Shown: positions 35,782-44,905, counted from the stretch's first letter. The stretch is DNA of 63,997 nt from Xanthomarina maritima (GCF_008084905.1 NZ_VSFC01000033.1:1-63997), one strand, 5' to 3'. Notes: a model not told the origin generated them from the letters alone. Numbers and translations: made by a program.

Positions 35782-38700
35782 ATGAGCAATTTTGAATTTA
35801 TTAAAGCAGACTTCCCAGAGCTTTACAACGAAGCTGTAGAAGCAGAAAAATTTGTATTTACGGCACCAAAATATGCTGCTTTACAATGTCGAGTAACTTT
35901 AGAGCTGTGTTTAAACTGGCTGTACGACAACGATCCAAATTATGAACGTCCCTACGATACCAAATTAGCCTCGCTAATGTATCATGACGATTTTAAAAAT
36001 GATATAAAAGCAAGTTTATTAAATGAGTTAACACTTGTTAGAACCATAGGGAATAATGCGGCACATGGTAAGCGTGTAACTTCTAGAGAAGCCCTTATAT
36101 CACTCCGTAGTATCTTTAGGTTGTTATCCTTTGTTGGAATTAATTACAATCAGGAAGTGCCTAATATTCCGTTATTTAATGAAGATTTAATTCCAACAGG
36201 AAAGCTAAACGATAAATCTGTTCTAGACTTACAAAAGAAGTCAGATGCCATTGATACCTTGTTAAAAGAAAAAGCTACTCAATTAGAGCGGTCTTTAGAA
36301 CTTCAGAAAGAAAATGCACTTTTAAAACTTCAGGTTAAAGAACAGGAACAGCTTTTATTACAACGAAAAGATGAGCGACATCTAGAAGTGGATTTTGATG
36401 AAGTGGTACCTGTATTAACCTCAGAAAAAGAAACACGTAAATTATTTATAGATGTGTTACTTAAAGAAGCAGGATGGGACAATCTTAAACAGGGCAGAGA
36501 TTTAGAATTTAAAGTGAACGGCATGCCTACATCGGTAAATCCTTCTGGAATAGGATATGTAGATTATGTATTGTGGGATGATAATGGAAAACCTTTAGCA
36601 GTAGTAGAAGCTAAAAAAACCTTGCACGATGCTAAAAAAGGAAAACACCAAGCCAATTTATATGCTAATTGCTTAGAACAATTGACTGGCCAACGTCCAA
36701 TAATATTTTATAGTAATGGTTTTGAAACCCATGTATGGGATGATGTTTTCTATCCAGAACGTCGTGTAAGTGGCTTTCTTACTAAAGACGAATTACAGTA
36801 TCTTATAGAACGTAGAAGTACCAGAAAGGATTTAAGACAATATCAAGTTAACAGAGATATTGCCGGAAGACCTTACCAGTTAGAAGCAATTAAACGTGTT
36901 GCAGAAGCACTAGTAACAACCCATAATGGGGAGTTAAAAGGAAAGAACAGAGAAGCTTTATTGGTAATGGCTACAGGCAGTGGAAAAACTAGAGTTTCGG
37001 CTGCCATAGTGGATATGTTAACCAAAAGCAATTGGGCAAAGCGTGTGTTGTTTTTAGCAGATAGAAATGCCTTGGTGACTCAGGCAAAAAATGCATTCAA
37101 AGAGCATGTACCTCATTTAAGCGCCATTGATTTAACTAAAGAAAAAGAGGATAACGGAACACGTATCGTGTTTTCTACATATCCAACAATAATGAATCGT
37201 ATCGATGGTTTGAAAAATGAAGATGGTCGGTTTTATGGAGCAGGTCATTTTGATGTAATAATTATTGATGAGGCACATAGATCAGTCTATCAAAAGTATC
37301 GTGCCATTTTTGAGTATTTCGATGCCATATTAATAGGTTTAACTGCAACACCAAAAAAAGATATAGACCATAATACCTACTCATTATTTAAAATTGAAGA
37401 TGATAATCCCACCTATGCTTACGAGCTTAACCAGGCGGTACAAGACAAGTTTCTAGTACCACCAAAAGCCATAGAGGTCCCTGTTAAGTTTGTACATGAG
37501 GGAATCAAATACAAGGAGTTATCTGAGGAAGATAAATTGAAGTTTGAAGAAACCTTTATGGATGGAGCTTCGGGTGATGATACCGATGATATAGAAATAA
37601 ACAAGTCTGCTATAAATCAGTTTTTATTCAATAATCAAACGGTAGACTTAGTGTTAGACCACCTCATGAACAATGGTATAAAAGTAGAGGGTGGCGATAA
37701 ATTAGGTAAAACCATCATCTTTGCTAAAAACCACAAGCATGCAGTATTTATAGAAAAACGATTCAATAAAAATTACCCTGAATATTCTGGAAAGTTTTTG
37801 CGTGTCATAGATAATTATGAAACAAAAGCCCAAGATTTACTAGAAAAATTCTGTGAAGATAAAGTAGAGTTAGAACCTCAAATCGCCGTATCTGTAGATA
37901 TGATGGATACTGGTGTAGATGCTCCTAGAGTCGTAAACCTTGTATTTTTCAAACAAGTAAAGTCCTATGCTAAATTTTGGCAAATGATTGGGCGTGGTAC
38001 AAGATTAAGACCAGATTTATTTGGACCAGGATTAGATAAAGAGCATTTTGTAATATTTGATATTTGCGACAACTTTAGTTTCTTTGGAGAGTTTCCTGAT
38101 GGTGTTAAAGGCACAAGTTCTAAAACATTATCAGAAAAAATATTCGATGCCAAGTTAAATATCTTAGTCGCCATTCGGGATAATACAGAAAGTACAGCAG
38201 AAGAAGATGTCTTAGCACTGGATTATACCAATCAATTGTTTGAAGTTATAAGTACCTTAGATCAAGAACGTTTTGAGGTAAGGAAACACTGGTCTCTTGT
38301 AACAGAATTTTGTAAAAGAGAACGTTGGGATAGCTTAACAGTTGGAGACGTGCACGATTTAAGCGAAAATCTTTCAGGTTTGGCACCCTATAATATAGGA
38401 GGCGATGAACGAGCAAAACGCTTTGATTTATTAGTACTCAATTTCCAACTAATGATATTATCTGGAAATGCAAAAGGGGAAGAAACCTACGTAAAACAGA
38501 TTTATAACATAGCGCAAAATCTACATAAAAAGCGCAACGTCCCAAAGGTTAATGCCAAGTTAGAACTTATTAAACAGGTTCAAGAAGTGGAGTTTTGGAA
38601 GCATACCAATGTAAACATCGTTGAACATATAAGAGTGGAATTAAGAGATTTATTAAAGTTTATAGAACGGGAAGAGATGAAAACGATTTACACTGATTTT

Positions 38701-39222
38701 GCAGACGAAATTCATTTGGATAAGGTTAAGGAAGTAGACATCATGCCTACCTACGCTAAGCTTAAAAGTTACAAAGACAGGGTGGAGTCCTTTATACGTA
38801 AAAACAAATCGCATCTGGTTATAGATAAACTTCATAAAAACATTCCAATTACACCTAAGGAATTAGAGCTTTTAGAATCATTTTTATTCAATGATGAACT
38901 CGGAACAAAAGAAGAATATGAAAATGAATATGGAGACCAGCCTTTAGGAAAATTCATTAGAAGCGTAGTAGGCTTAGATATTGAAACGGTTAATATGCTG
39001 TTTGCCAACTTTATTGAAGATGAAAATTTAAAACCAGTTCAAATAACTTTTATACAAACTCTAATTAACTACCTAAACCATAACGGTACATTAGATAAAA
39101 AGCTATTGACACAACCCCCTTTTAATGAAGCAAGCGATGATGGTATCATTGGTTTATTTGACGATCATAATGTTAGAAAAATCGTTTCTATTATTGATAA
39201 TGTGAATGAAAATATTGGCTAA
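35782..39222 (+). CDS. hsdR: Type I restriction endonuclease subunit HsdR
   Basis: A 1146-residue protein. An N-terminal DUF4145-type HEPN-like domain is at about 1-125 (ELTLVRTIGNNAAHGKRV), then a coiled coil (about 150-200). The PD-(D/E)XK nuclease has VDYVLWDDNGKPLAVVEAKKT (Asp near 261, ExK near 278). The SF2 motor has MATGSGKTR (about 396-404), DEAHRS (about 497) and GLTATP (about 519), ending with an EcoEI-type C-terminal region. With HsdM and HsdS it cleaves unmodified DNA after ATP-driven translocation. It is separated from hsdS by two unknown genes and fic, and shares the fic promoter. Confidence 0.92.
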   Translation: MSNFEFIKADFPELYNEAVEAEKFVFTAPKYAALQCRVTLELCLNWLYDNDPNYERPYDTKLASLMYHDDFKNDIKASLLNELTLVRTIGNNAAHGKRVTSREALISLRSIFRLLSFVGINYNQEVPNIPLFNEDLIPTGKLNDKSVLDLQKKSDAIDTLLKEKATQLERSLELQKENALLKLQVKEQEQLLLQRKDERHLEVDFDEVVPVLTSEKETRKLFIDVLLKEAGWDNLKQGRDLEFKVNGMPTSVNPSGIGYVDYVLWDDNGKPLAVVEAKKTLHDAKKGKHQANLYANCLEQLTGQRPIIFYSNGFETHVWDDVFYPERRVSGFLTKDELQYLIERRSTRKDLRQYQVNRDIAGRPYQLEAIKRVAEALVTTHNGELKGKNREALLVMATGSGKTRVSAAIVDMLTKSNWAKRVLFLADRNALVTQAKNAFKEHVPHLSAIDLTKEKEDNGTRIVFSTYPTIMNRIDGLKNEDGRFYGAGHFDVIIIDEAHRSVYQKYRAIFEYFDAILIGLTATPKKDIDHNTYSLFKIEDDNPTYAYELNQAVQDKFLVPPKAIEVPVKFVHEGIKYKELSEEDKLKFEETFMDGASGDDTDDIEINKSAINQFLFNNQTVDLVLDHLMNNGIKVEGGDKLGKTIIFAKNHKHAVFIEKRFNKNYPEYSGKFLRVIDNYETKAQDLLEKFCEDKVELEPQIAVSVDMMDTGVDAPRVVNLVFFKQVKSYAKFWQMIGRGTRLRPDLFGPGLDKEHFVIFDICDNFSFFGEFPDGVKGTSSKTLSEKIFDAKLNILVAIRDNTESTAEEDVLALDYTNQLFEVISTLDQERFEVRKHWSLVTEFCKRERWDSLTVGDVHDLSENLSGLAPYNIGGDERAKRFDLLVLNFQLMILSGNAKGEETYVKQIYNIAQNLHKKRNVPKVNAKLELIKQVQEVEFWKHTNVNIVEHIRVELRDLLKFIEREEMKTIYTDFADEIHLDKVKEVDIMPTYAKLKSYKDRVESFIRKNKSHLVIDKLHKNIPITPKELELLESFLFNDELGTKEEYENEYGDQPLGKFIRSVVGLDIETVNMLFANFIEDENLKPVQITFIQTLINYLNHNGTLDKKLLTQPPFNEASDDGIIGLFDDHNVRKIVSIIDNVNENIG

Positions 39223-39265
39223 TTATTAAATTGAGCTCTCCCCCTTAAAACTTAACGACAATTCA

Positions 39266-39304
39266 AACTGTGCAATTACACTGCGCAGTTCTATTGTATC
39301 ATTG
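39266..39304 (+). promoter_or_regulatory. Operator-promoter D (upstream of the SF2-like ATPase gene)
   Basis: AACTGTGC-N9-GCGCAGTT (39266-39290; arms match in 7 of 8), then 6 nt, then TATCATTG (39297-39304), 5 of 6 fixed positions of TAnnTTTG. Position and spacing are as at sites A-C. The gene starts 26 bp downstream. Confidence 0.65.
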
Positions 39305-39330
39305 CAGTATAAATCTTAAATACTGTAATT

Positions 39331-41094
39331 ATGACTTCATATCAAAATTTCTGGAATGCTGAAATAGAAACACTTCTTCAGCAATTAGACGCTCCTCAAT
39401 CTCTTGAAGATAACATCGTAGATACGTTACGAAGCTCTAAAAGAACTGGGATTTTTCCAAACCAAATTATTAACGCCTTACGTATAGGACTTTCTGTAAA
39501 AGAAGGGAATCAAAACATGGCTTTTGTTGCTTCAATGCAGAGTGGGAAATCTGGGACTATTTACTTTTTATGTAATTACGTATTACCAGCAATAGGTCTA
39601 ATTAAGGAATTTGAGTCTATTTTATTTGTTACGAGTATGAGAGATACAGACTTATACGACCAAAATTGCCGTGTGTTAGAACGTGAATATTACGATTGTA
39701 TTTCTGGTGATATGAAACCTTCTGTATTAAAGGTTATGAAAATGAGTGATTTCTTCAATCATCCGAACCCTCACAAAGTCGTAAACGAATATGATGTGCA
39801 GTTGATTGTACGCGATGAGGATCAATACGGTTCTGGGGTAGAGTCTTCTTTCGAGTTAGCCTTTTTTGCAGAGCTAAGATGTCGTATTCCAGATATTAAA
39901 CTTTTAGCAGTTAGTGCAACCCCTTATGATATTTTAGATGCCCAATTTACAGGAGCCACAGATGTCGATGTGATTGTTGGGGTTCGTCCACCAGAATATT
40001 ATGGAATTTCTGAAATGTTAGAAGATAATGTTATTGAAGATATTCCTGAAGGATTTAGACCTATTCAAGCTCAAGATCTTGATGGAGAGGAAATCTTTAA
40101 CATACATCCTAAAACGGAAGAATATGTAAACTTTTTAAACACGTTTGAAAGTGGCTTGGGAATCATACGAGAATCAAATACTTCAAGAGCAATTGAATTA
40201 AGGAGATTGTTAAAAAAGGAATATAAAAATAAGTGTACTACTATTCTTATTGGCTCCGATATAGCATGCGACTTTAGCATTAATGAAGGAATAAAAGAGC
40301 TTTCAGATTTAATTCTAAAAAGAGGACAACGAGTTGTTCTTATAATTGTACAAGCGCTTACAGCTGGTAAAGATTTAGGCATTCTTAAAGAGAAAGTGCG
40401 TTTCGGTATCGAACCTAGAGATAAACAACTAGCTAATGGTGCCCAAGGAATCACTGGTCGTTTCTGTGGGTACCATGGTAACCGGAACTTCAAATTAATG
40501 GCTAGTAGAGGTCTTTTAGAACATTATGCACAATTTGAACAAGATTGGGAGATTTTTGCCGATGATGAATGGCGCAACAACTTGTTAAACAATAATGTGA
40601 AGGGACTAAGTACACATACAAAGTTTGTAAAAACACAAGTGGAAGGTTCATTCATCCCTGTTGAACAAATAGAAACATGGACCTATGAGCAACTATTAAG
40701 TGAAAAAGGCCGTGAGGCTCTGTCATTTATTGATAACGATGCTTACCATCGCCTACTGGATTATTTCGAATCAACCTTTTACAATGTTTCTACAAAAGGG
40801 GTTCGCTTCAATCAGAAAGGAGTAACGGTACGTATAGCTTCTGGTTATAATCAAGCTAGTAATCGTGTATATAAAAACTGGGAATGCAATTTAGCTTCAA
40901 ATTTTGGAAACATCTTCTTTAAAAAGAATCCATACCAATATGGAATTTTAATCAGCAACTACCCTATCGATGATATTCGTAATACCTTAGGCTTTACTGG
41001 AATTAAAATCATTCAATCTGGAAAGAAAGAATGGCGTAATCAAGAAACTAGCGTACAGAATAATTCCATGTATGGTAATAACGAAGCAGCATAG
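39331..41094 (+). CDS. Uncharacterised SF2-helicase-like ATPase
   Basis: A 587-residue protein with helicase-like motifs: FVASMQSGKSGTIYF (P-loop variant, about 67-81), LFVTSMRD, a Walker B variant LIVRDEDQYGSG (DEDQ in place of DEAD), LLAVSATPYD (motif III) and ANGAQGITGRFCGYHG (motif VI-like QGxxGR, about 370-385). The P-loop lacks the usual first Gly spacing (ASMQSGKS). I do not recognise a named family. It begins right after operator-promoter D, so it seems to be a separate transcription unit in the WYL regulon and may lead an undescribed defence system with the 224-residue protein 37 bp downstream. Confidence 0.6.
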   Translation: MTSYQNFWNAEIETLLQQLDAPQSLEDNIVDTLRSSKRTGIFPNQIINALRIGLSVKEGNQNMAFVASMQSGKSGTIYFLCNYVLPAIGLIKEFESILFVTSMRDTDLYDQNCRVLEREYYDCISGDMKPSVLKVMKMSDFFNHPNPHKVVNEYDVQLIVRDEDQYGSGVESSFELAFFAELRCRIPDIKLLAVSATPYDILDAQFTGATDVDVIVGVRPPEYYGISEMLEDNVIEDIPEGFRPIQAQDLDGEEIFNIHPKTEEYVNFLNTFESGLGIIRESNTSRAIELRRLLKKEYKNKCTTILIGSDIACDFSINEGIKELSDLILKRGQRVVLIIVQALTAGKDLGILKEKVRFGIEPRDKQLANGAQGITGRFCGYHGNRNFKLMASRGLLEHYAQFEQDWEIFADDEWRNNLLNNNVKGLSTHTKFVKTQVEGSFIPVEQIETWTYEQLLSEKGREALSFIDNDAYHRLLDYFESTFYNVSTKGVRFNQKGVTVRIASGYNQASNRVYKNWECNLASNFGNIFFKKNPYQYGILISNYPIDDIRNTLGFTGIKIIQSGKKEWRNQETSVQNNSMYGNNEAA

Positions 41095-41131
41095 CTGTAA
41101 TTAATACTCTGTTTAATATTTATTTTTAGAG

Positions 41132-41806
41132 ATGAAGACCAAAGAAGGAATACCAATTAATATGGAAGAAACAAAAATGTATATACATTATTCAGATAAG
41201 GAAATTCTTAATGTAGATTTTTCATATCTAATATTTAATGTTGATAGCATCAACAAAAAATTTGGCGATTTAGCCAATTTTGTAGCCAAGTATAATCTTT
41301 GGGGAGAAACAAATGGGAAGTTATATATTTTAAATGAAATGGTGCAACCACATGACAGACTACATCATTTAATTAATACAACCTTAAAACCTCTAGGTTT
41401 CAAGCAATATGACGACTTTGTCCTGGGATATGAACAACTCACAAAAGGTGCAAATGGATATGTTTCACCATTATTAGACAAAGATATCCCTGGAATGGAA
41501 GATGTGGAATGGCTTGGAAGTATGATTACCCGTGAAGGTAATTTTGTTTGGCACAGAGAAATCGATGATTGGGAAACCTATCTGGAATGGCGTCAAGAAA
41601 ATCAACCACAATATTCTATGGGTTATTATCAAATGCTTCTAATAAAATACTTTGAGAAGTACGATCCACATAAACTCAAATTTGAACCAAAGATTATCGA
41701 GCATAGAGGCGATAAAGTAATTTTCGGAATGAAAAAACATAAGGGCTGTTTAGTTGCAAAAATAGACGCATTATTAGAATTAGATGATAGGTCCAAATGG
41801 GAATAA
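41132..41806 (+). CDS. Unknown protein following the SF2-like ATPase
   Basis: A 224-residue protein rich in aromatic and acidic residues (ILNVDFSYLIFNVDSINKKFGDLANFVAKYNLWGETNGKLYIL..., EWLGSMITREGNFVWHREIDDWETYLEWRQENQPQYSMGYYQMLLIKYFEKYDP). No domain or catalytic motif is recognised and there is no signal peptide or membrane segment. It begins 37 bp after the ATPase gene in the same direction and is probably co-transcribed with it. An internal ATG at 41162 is an alternative start. Its function is unknown; pairing with the ATPase is the only clue. Confidence 0.55.
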   Translation: MKTKEGIPINMEETKMYIHYSDKEILNVDFSYLIFNVDSINKKFGDLANFVAKYNLWGETNGKLYILNEMVQPHDRLHHLINTTLKPLGFKQYDDFVLGYEQLTKGANGYVSPLLDKDIPGMEDVEWLGSMITREGNFVWHREIDDWETYLEWRQENQPQYSMGYYQMLLIKYFEKYDPHKLKFEPKIIEHRGDKVIFGMKKHKGCLVAKIDALLELDDRSKWE

Positions 41807-41835
41807 AACATATATAAAAAATTAAATCAAATCCA

Positions 41836-42093
41836 ATGATCACAAACTCATCCCAGTACAAACAAAAATATTTACAGAAATTTAAAAATTTAACTGACAA
41901 TGAATTAGCTGAAGAATTTAACCGCAAAGTTGGTATTAAGTATTTCAATTTTGCTATTCAAGGATTTATGGATGCAATGAGGGAAGAACTCATAAGAAGA
42001 AAAATTGATTTTAGCGAAATCGACCATGAAAATTCCATGTCTTATAAGAATAAAGTCAAAATTTTAAATTGTAAGATAATCAAAGAAATTTAG
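41836..42093 (+). CDS. Unknown 85-residue protein
   Basis: A short, mostly helical, soluble protein: YKQKYLQKFKNLTDNELAEEFNRKVGIKYFNFAIQGFMDAMREELIRRKIDFSEID. It has no recognised domain. It lies 29 bp after the 224-residue protein and begins a run of small same-strand orphan genes. The reading frame is open with an ATG start and balanced composition, so it is probably real. Immunity or adaptor proteins in such islands are often this size, but nothing in the sequence shows a role. Confidence 0.5.
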   Translation: MITNSSQYKQKYLQKFKNLTDNELAEEFNRKVGIKYFNFAIQGFMDAMREELIRRKIDFSEIDHENSMSYKNKVKILNCKIIKEI

Positions 42094-42136
42094 ATTAGTA
42101 AAGAACCAAACAACATACATTAATAAAAAAAACGAT

Positions 42137-42535
42137 ATGAATTTAAAAAAAACAGCTATACAACCTTTTTCCGCTAAAGTAACGTTAGGTCTTGAATTAG
42201 GTTATACTCAAAAGACAATAAATAAATCGGCAATAATTACATTTATACAAGATTATCAAAACCAATTACTTATAGAAAAAGATGTCATTTTAAGCGTTTC
42301 GTTAAGTAATTGTGAGATTGTTTTAAGTGGCCAAGTTGAACCACACCTGAATCTAAATTTCATAAACTATCCGAAATTCCCTTTAGAAGTGAAAATACTA
42401 AAATTTGAGATTGAAAATTTAACCAAATCCTTGATGAAAAACTTTGACCAAAATAGAGTTGTTATTGAATATATGGATGAAACAATCATGTTTGAAAATT
42501 CAGAATTAATCGATCCTAGAATTATAATAAAATAA
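42137..42535 (+). CDS. Unknown 132-residue protein
   Basis: A 132-residue soluble protein with an alternating beta pattern (FSAKVTLGLELGYTQKTINKSAIITFIQDYQNQLLIEKDVILSVSLSNCEIVLSGQVEPHLNLNFINYPKFPLEVKILKFEIENLTKSLMKNFDQNRVVIEYMDETIMFEN). No family is recognised. The segment about residues 20-130 could be a small alpha/beta domain. It sits in the orphan gene run, 26 bp before the CHAP-domain gene, and may be linked with it. Confidence 0.5.
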   Translation: MNLKKTAIQPFSAKVTLGLELGYTQKTINKSAIITFIQDYQNQLLIEKDVILSVSLSNCEIVLSGQVEPHLNLNFINYPKFPLEVKILKFEIENLTKSLMKNFDQNRVVIEYMDETIMFENSELIDPRIIIK

Positions 42536-42561
42536 GTTGCTAAACATAGAAAGTCAGTGTT

Positions 42562-43149
42562 ATGAAAAAGATAAGTATCATTTTAATTTTACTTTTAATT
42601 AGTGGTTATATAGTATCTAAAACTACAAATATTAAAAGATTGATTTATAACTATAAGACGGGCCAAAAAATTGATAGTCTCAATGGCGTTTACGTCTATT
42701 ACAATGGCAACGTAGGAAACGTAGTAAAGAGAAACACAAAAAATGGATATAATATTGGGTTAGAATATCAATGTGTGGAATTTGTAAAAAAATACTATTA
42801 TGACTATTTCAATCACGAAATGCCAGACAGTTATGGCCATGCCAAAAGTTTCTTTGATAAGAATATCCCAGATGGAAAAATCAATAAAAAGAGAGATTTA
42901 GTACAATATGAAAATCCGAGCAACTCAAAACCTCAAAAGAATGATTTAATTGTGATGGATGCAACAAAATATAATAGTTATGGACACGTAGTGATTATTT
43001 CAAAAGTTTTTGATAATGAAATTGAAATTATTCAGCAAAACCCTGGACCAAATGCTCCTTCCAGAAAAAATATAAAGATGAAATTAACCAGCAATAACAA
43101 ATGGTTAATAGATGATGATAAAATTTTAGGATGGTTAAGAAAAGAATAA
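42562..43149 (+). CDS. CHAP-domain cell-wall amidase-like protein
   Basis: A 195-residue protein. Residues 4-19 (ISIILILLLISGYIVS) form a signal peptide or N-terminal anchor. The rest is a CHAP (NlpC/P60-type) domain with catalytic Cys71 in LEYQCVEFVKKYYYDYF, His142 in NSYGHVVIISKV and a polar third residue in IEIIQQNPGP. These enzymes cut peptidoglycan peptides or act on glutathionylspermidine-like bonds. In a defence island it could be a lysis effector or part of the mobile element's wall-remodelling set. The neighbours are small unknown genes, so the role is open. Confidence 0.72.
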   Translation: MKKISIILILLLISGYIVSKTTNIKRLIYNYKTGQKIDSLNGVYVYYNGNVGNVVKRNTKNGYNIGLEYQCVEFVKKYYYDYFNHEMPDSYGHAKSFFDKNIPDGKINKKRDLVQYENPSNSKPQKNDLIVMDATKYNSYGHVVIISKVFDNEIEIIQQNPGPNAPSRKNIKMKLTSNNKWLIDDDKILGWLRKE

Positions 43150-43163
43150 CAAAACTTGAAACT

Positions 43164-43541
43164 ATGAGTAAATCCATAATTATAGATTTCACCTGTCCTA
43201 TCTGTAATAATTCTGAAAAGATGATACTATTTACATCTGTCACAGCTCCAAAAAGTCAAAATCTAAAAGAAAAACTATTAAATAATGAACTTAATATGTT
43301 TAACTGCACAACCTGCAAATCTAGCTGTAAAATTGAAGTTCCTATATTATATCACGATATAAATAAACAGTTTGCTATTTGGTATTCCATGAATAAAAGC
43401 TTCGTTCCTGCCCCACCCCTAAACAGGCATTATCTATTCAATGCTAAAGTTGTAAATGATTTGCAAATATTAAAAATGGAAATTTTACTATTAGAAAATC
43501 AGATACTAACAATTGAAAACAAACCTAAAGATGAACTTTGA
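43164..43541 (+). CDS. CpXC-type zinc-ribbon protein
   Basis: About 125 residues from the ATG at 43164; an in-frame start at 43131 would overlap the CHAP gene. The N-terminus has a Cys pair CPICNNSEK and, ~40 residues later, CTTCKSSCKIEVPILYHDINKQFAIWY. This matches my picture of the CpXC domain (two CxxC pairs, then a 'pllyhD...f' block). It probably binds zinc. The molecular role of CpXC proteins is not known. It follows the CHAP gene by 14 bp. Confidence 0.6.
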   Translation: MSKSIIIDFTCPICNNSEKMILFTSVTAPKSQNLKEKLLNNELNMFNCTTCKSSCKIEVPILYHDINKQFAIWYSMNKSFVPAPPLNRHYLFNAKVVNDLQILKMEILLLENQILTIENKPKDEL

Positions 43542-43588
43542 TGTTTTGGGTATATTTAAAAAAAATTAAAAAGTAAAAAAATAATCAT

Positions 43589-44056
43589 ATGGAACTAAAT
43601 AAAGTAAAAGTAGATGGTATAGAGTATGTATACTTAGGATTGCTTATGGATGCAAGTTGCGGTCCAGATCTTAATCCACCTAATGAAAACACAAAATTAG
43701 CTTGGTACGAAAAACTAACTTCAGACAGCTGTGTTATAGCAGCTGCATCTTTGGGAATTTTATATCATGATTTAATAGACCTTGGAGATAGTTTTATTAA
43801 AGAGGATTACAGTGAATTTCTAGAAATTATATATTCAGAAGAATTATCCAATTTCACTAATAAATGGTTTGAATGCAATGGAAGTTTATTTAAAGAACCT
43901 ATTTTTCTAGATGGAACATATGGCTCCTATTCGGCTTATGGTAATCAAGAACTAGATATAGATATCAGTGATAGTATTTTCATCGACTCCACTAAAGAAA
44001 CTGAATTTTTAAAAGAACTAGAGAGTATAATAGATTTGTTTAAAGTTAAGTCATAA
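43589..44056 (+). CDS. Unknown acidic 155-residue protein
   Basis: An acidic soluble protein (ELNKVKVDGIEYVYLGLLMDASCGPDLNPPNENTKLAWYEKLTSDSCVIAAASLGILYHDLIDLGDSFIKEDYSEFLEIIY...). No domain is recognised. High acidity and small size resemble immunity proteins, but no cognate toxin is identified. It is preceded by a 47 bp gap and followed by another small gene 44 bp on, so it belongs to the same same-strand run of orphans. Confidence 0.5.
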   Translation: MELNKVKVDGIEYVYLGLLMDASCGPDLNPPNENTKLAWYEKLTSDSCVIAAASLGILYHDLIDLGDSFIKEDYSEFLEIIYSEELSNFTNKWFECNGSLFKEPIFLDGTYGSYSAYGNQELDIDISDSIFIDSTKETEFLKELESIIDLFKVKS

Positions 44057-44100
44057 AAACAAATGTAAGTTGAACATTAAATATTTAAAATAAAAAAAAG

Positions 44101-44454
44101 ATGTGCACTGCTAAAAAATATAAATATTTAACCCATCTTCCAACTCCTGTATATTTAGAACCGCATACATATGATCTCGTTGATGACAAAGAGTTTTGTA
44201 TTCCAGATGGTCGCATCCCATTACTCATAGCTACTCAATACGGTATTTTTCCAAGCAATAATTATAATGAAAAAAAAGATTACAGTCAATTACAAGGCTT
44301 GGAAAACCAAACTGTAGGATTTATTGGTAGAGCATACCTATCAAGCCGTGAGTGTGAAAATATAATTGAATTCTTTTTAAATCCGGATACATTAAGTAAA
44401 ATAAGAAATAAGGCTATTACTATCAACCTAAGTCTATGGAGTAAAGAATCTTAA
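44101..44454 (+). CDS. Unknown 117-residue protein
   Basis: The last of the run of small orphans (CTAKKYKYLTHLPTPVYLEPHTYDLVDDKEFCIPDGRIPLLIATQYGIFPSNNYNEKKDYSQLQGLENQTVGFIGRAYLSSRECENIIEFFLNPDTLSKIRNKAITINLSLW). No family, signal peptide or membrane segment is seen. It is followed by a non-coding stretch of 1.27 kb, so it probably ends the operon. Confidence 0.5.
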   Translation: MCTAKKYKYLTHLPTPVYLEPHTYDLVDDKEFCIPDGRIPLLIATQYGIFPSNNYNEKKDYSQLQGLENQTVGFIGRAYLSSRECENIIEFFLNPDTLSKIRNKAITINLSLWSKES

Positions 44455-44877
44455 TTTAGTTAAGTAAATTAATAAAGTAATCATCAAACAGAACTGCAAA
44501 CAATCTCACACTTCCAACGCATACTCCTTCATTTATTAAAATATAGGCTAACATTTGATAATTCATAAAATAAAAATTCATCATTTTTCAACATGCAGTT
44601 CTAGCATTATAATTCAGGATGGGCAGGTAATAAGGTGTTCGTCAGTCGTTCCATTTTGTTCCATAAAACATATCTGCAAGCCATTCGGTATACGTTCGGT
44701 ATACCGTTTTTTAAAAACACTTCTTATATCCTACTCAATTTAGCATTTATAAGGCTTGCATATACCATAAATAGCACCACTGCGGCGACACGTCCTCGTT
44801 GGCACTATTTATTTGTTTTATTACACACATTCTCTCCCTCCTCACCCGTAGCTACTCTTTACCCCAAACCCCTATAA

Positions 44878-44905
44878 GGTATGCGCTTAGGCGCATGCCT
44901 TTTTT
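44878..44905 (+). terminator. Terminator hairpin in the non-coding region
   Basis: GGTATGCGC-TTAG-GCGCATGCC (one G-T wobble in a 9 bp stem) followed by six T. It implies a transcript ending here from the left, perhaps a non-coding RNA since the nearest gene stops 420 bp earlier. Confidence 0.7.

Noticed and set aside
44555-44877. Two overlapping open frames in the non-coding stretch
   Set aside because: They overlap in different frames, are rich in rare residues and low in protein character, and contain the GGTATAC repeats.
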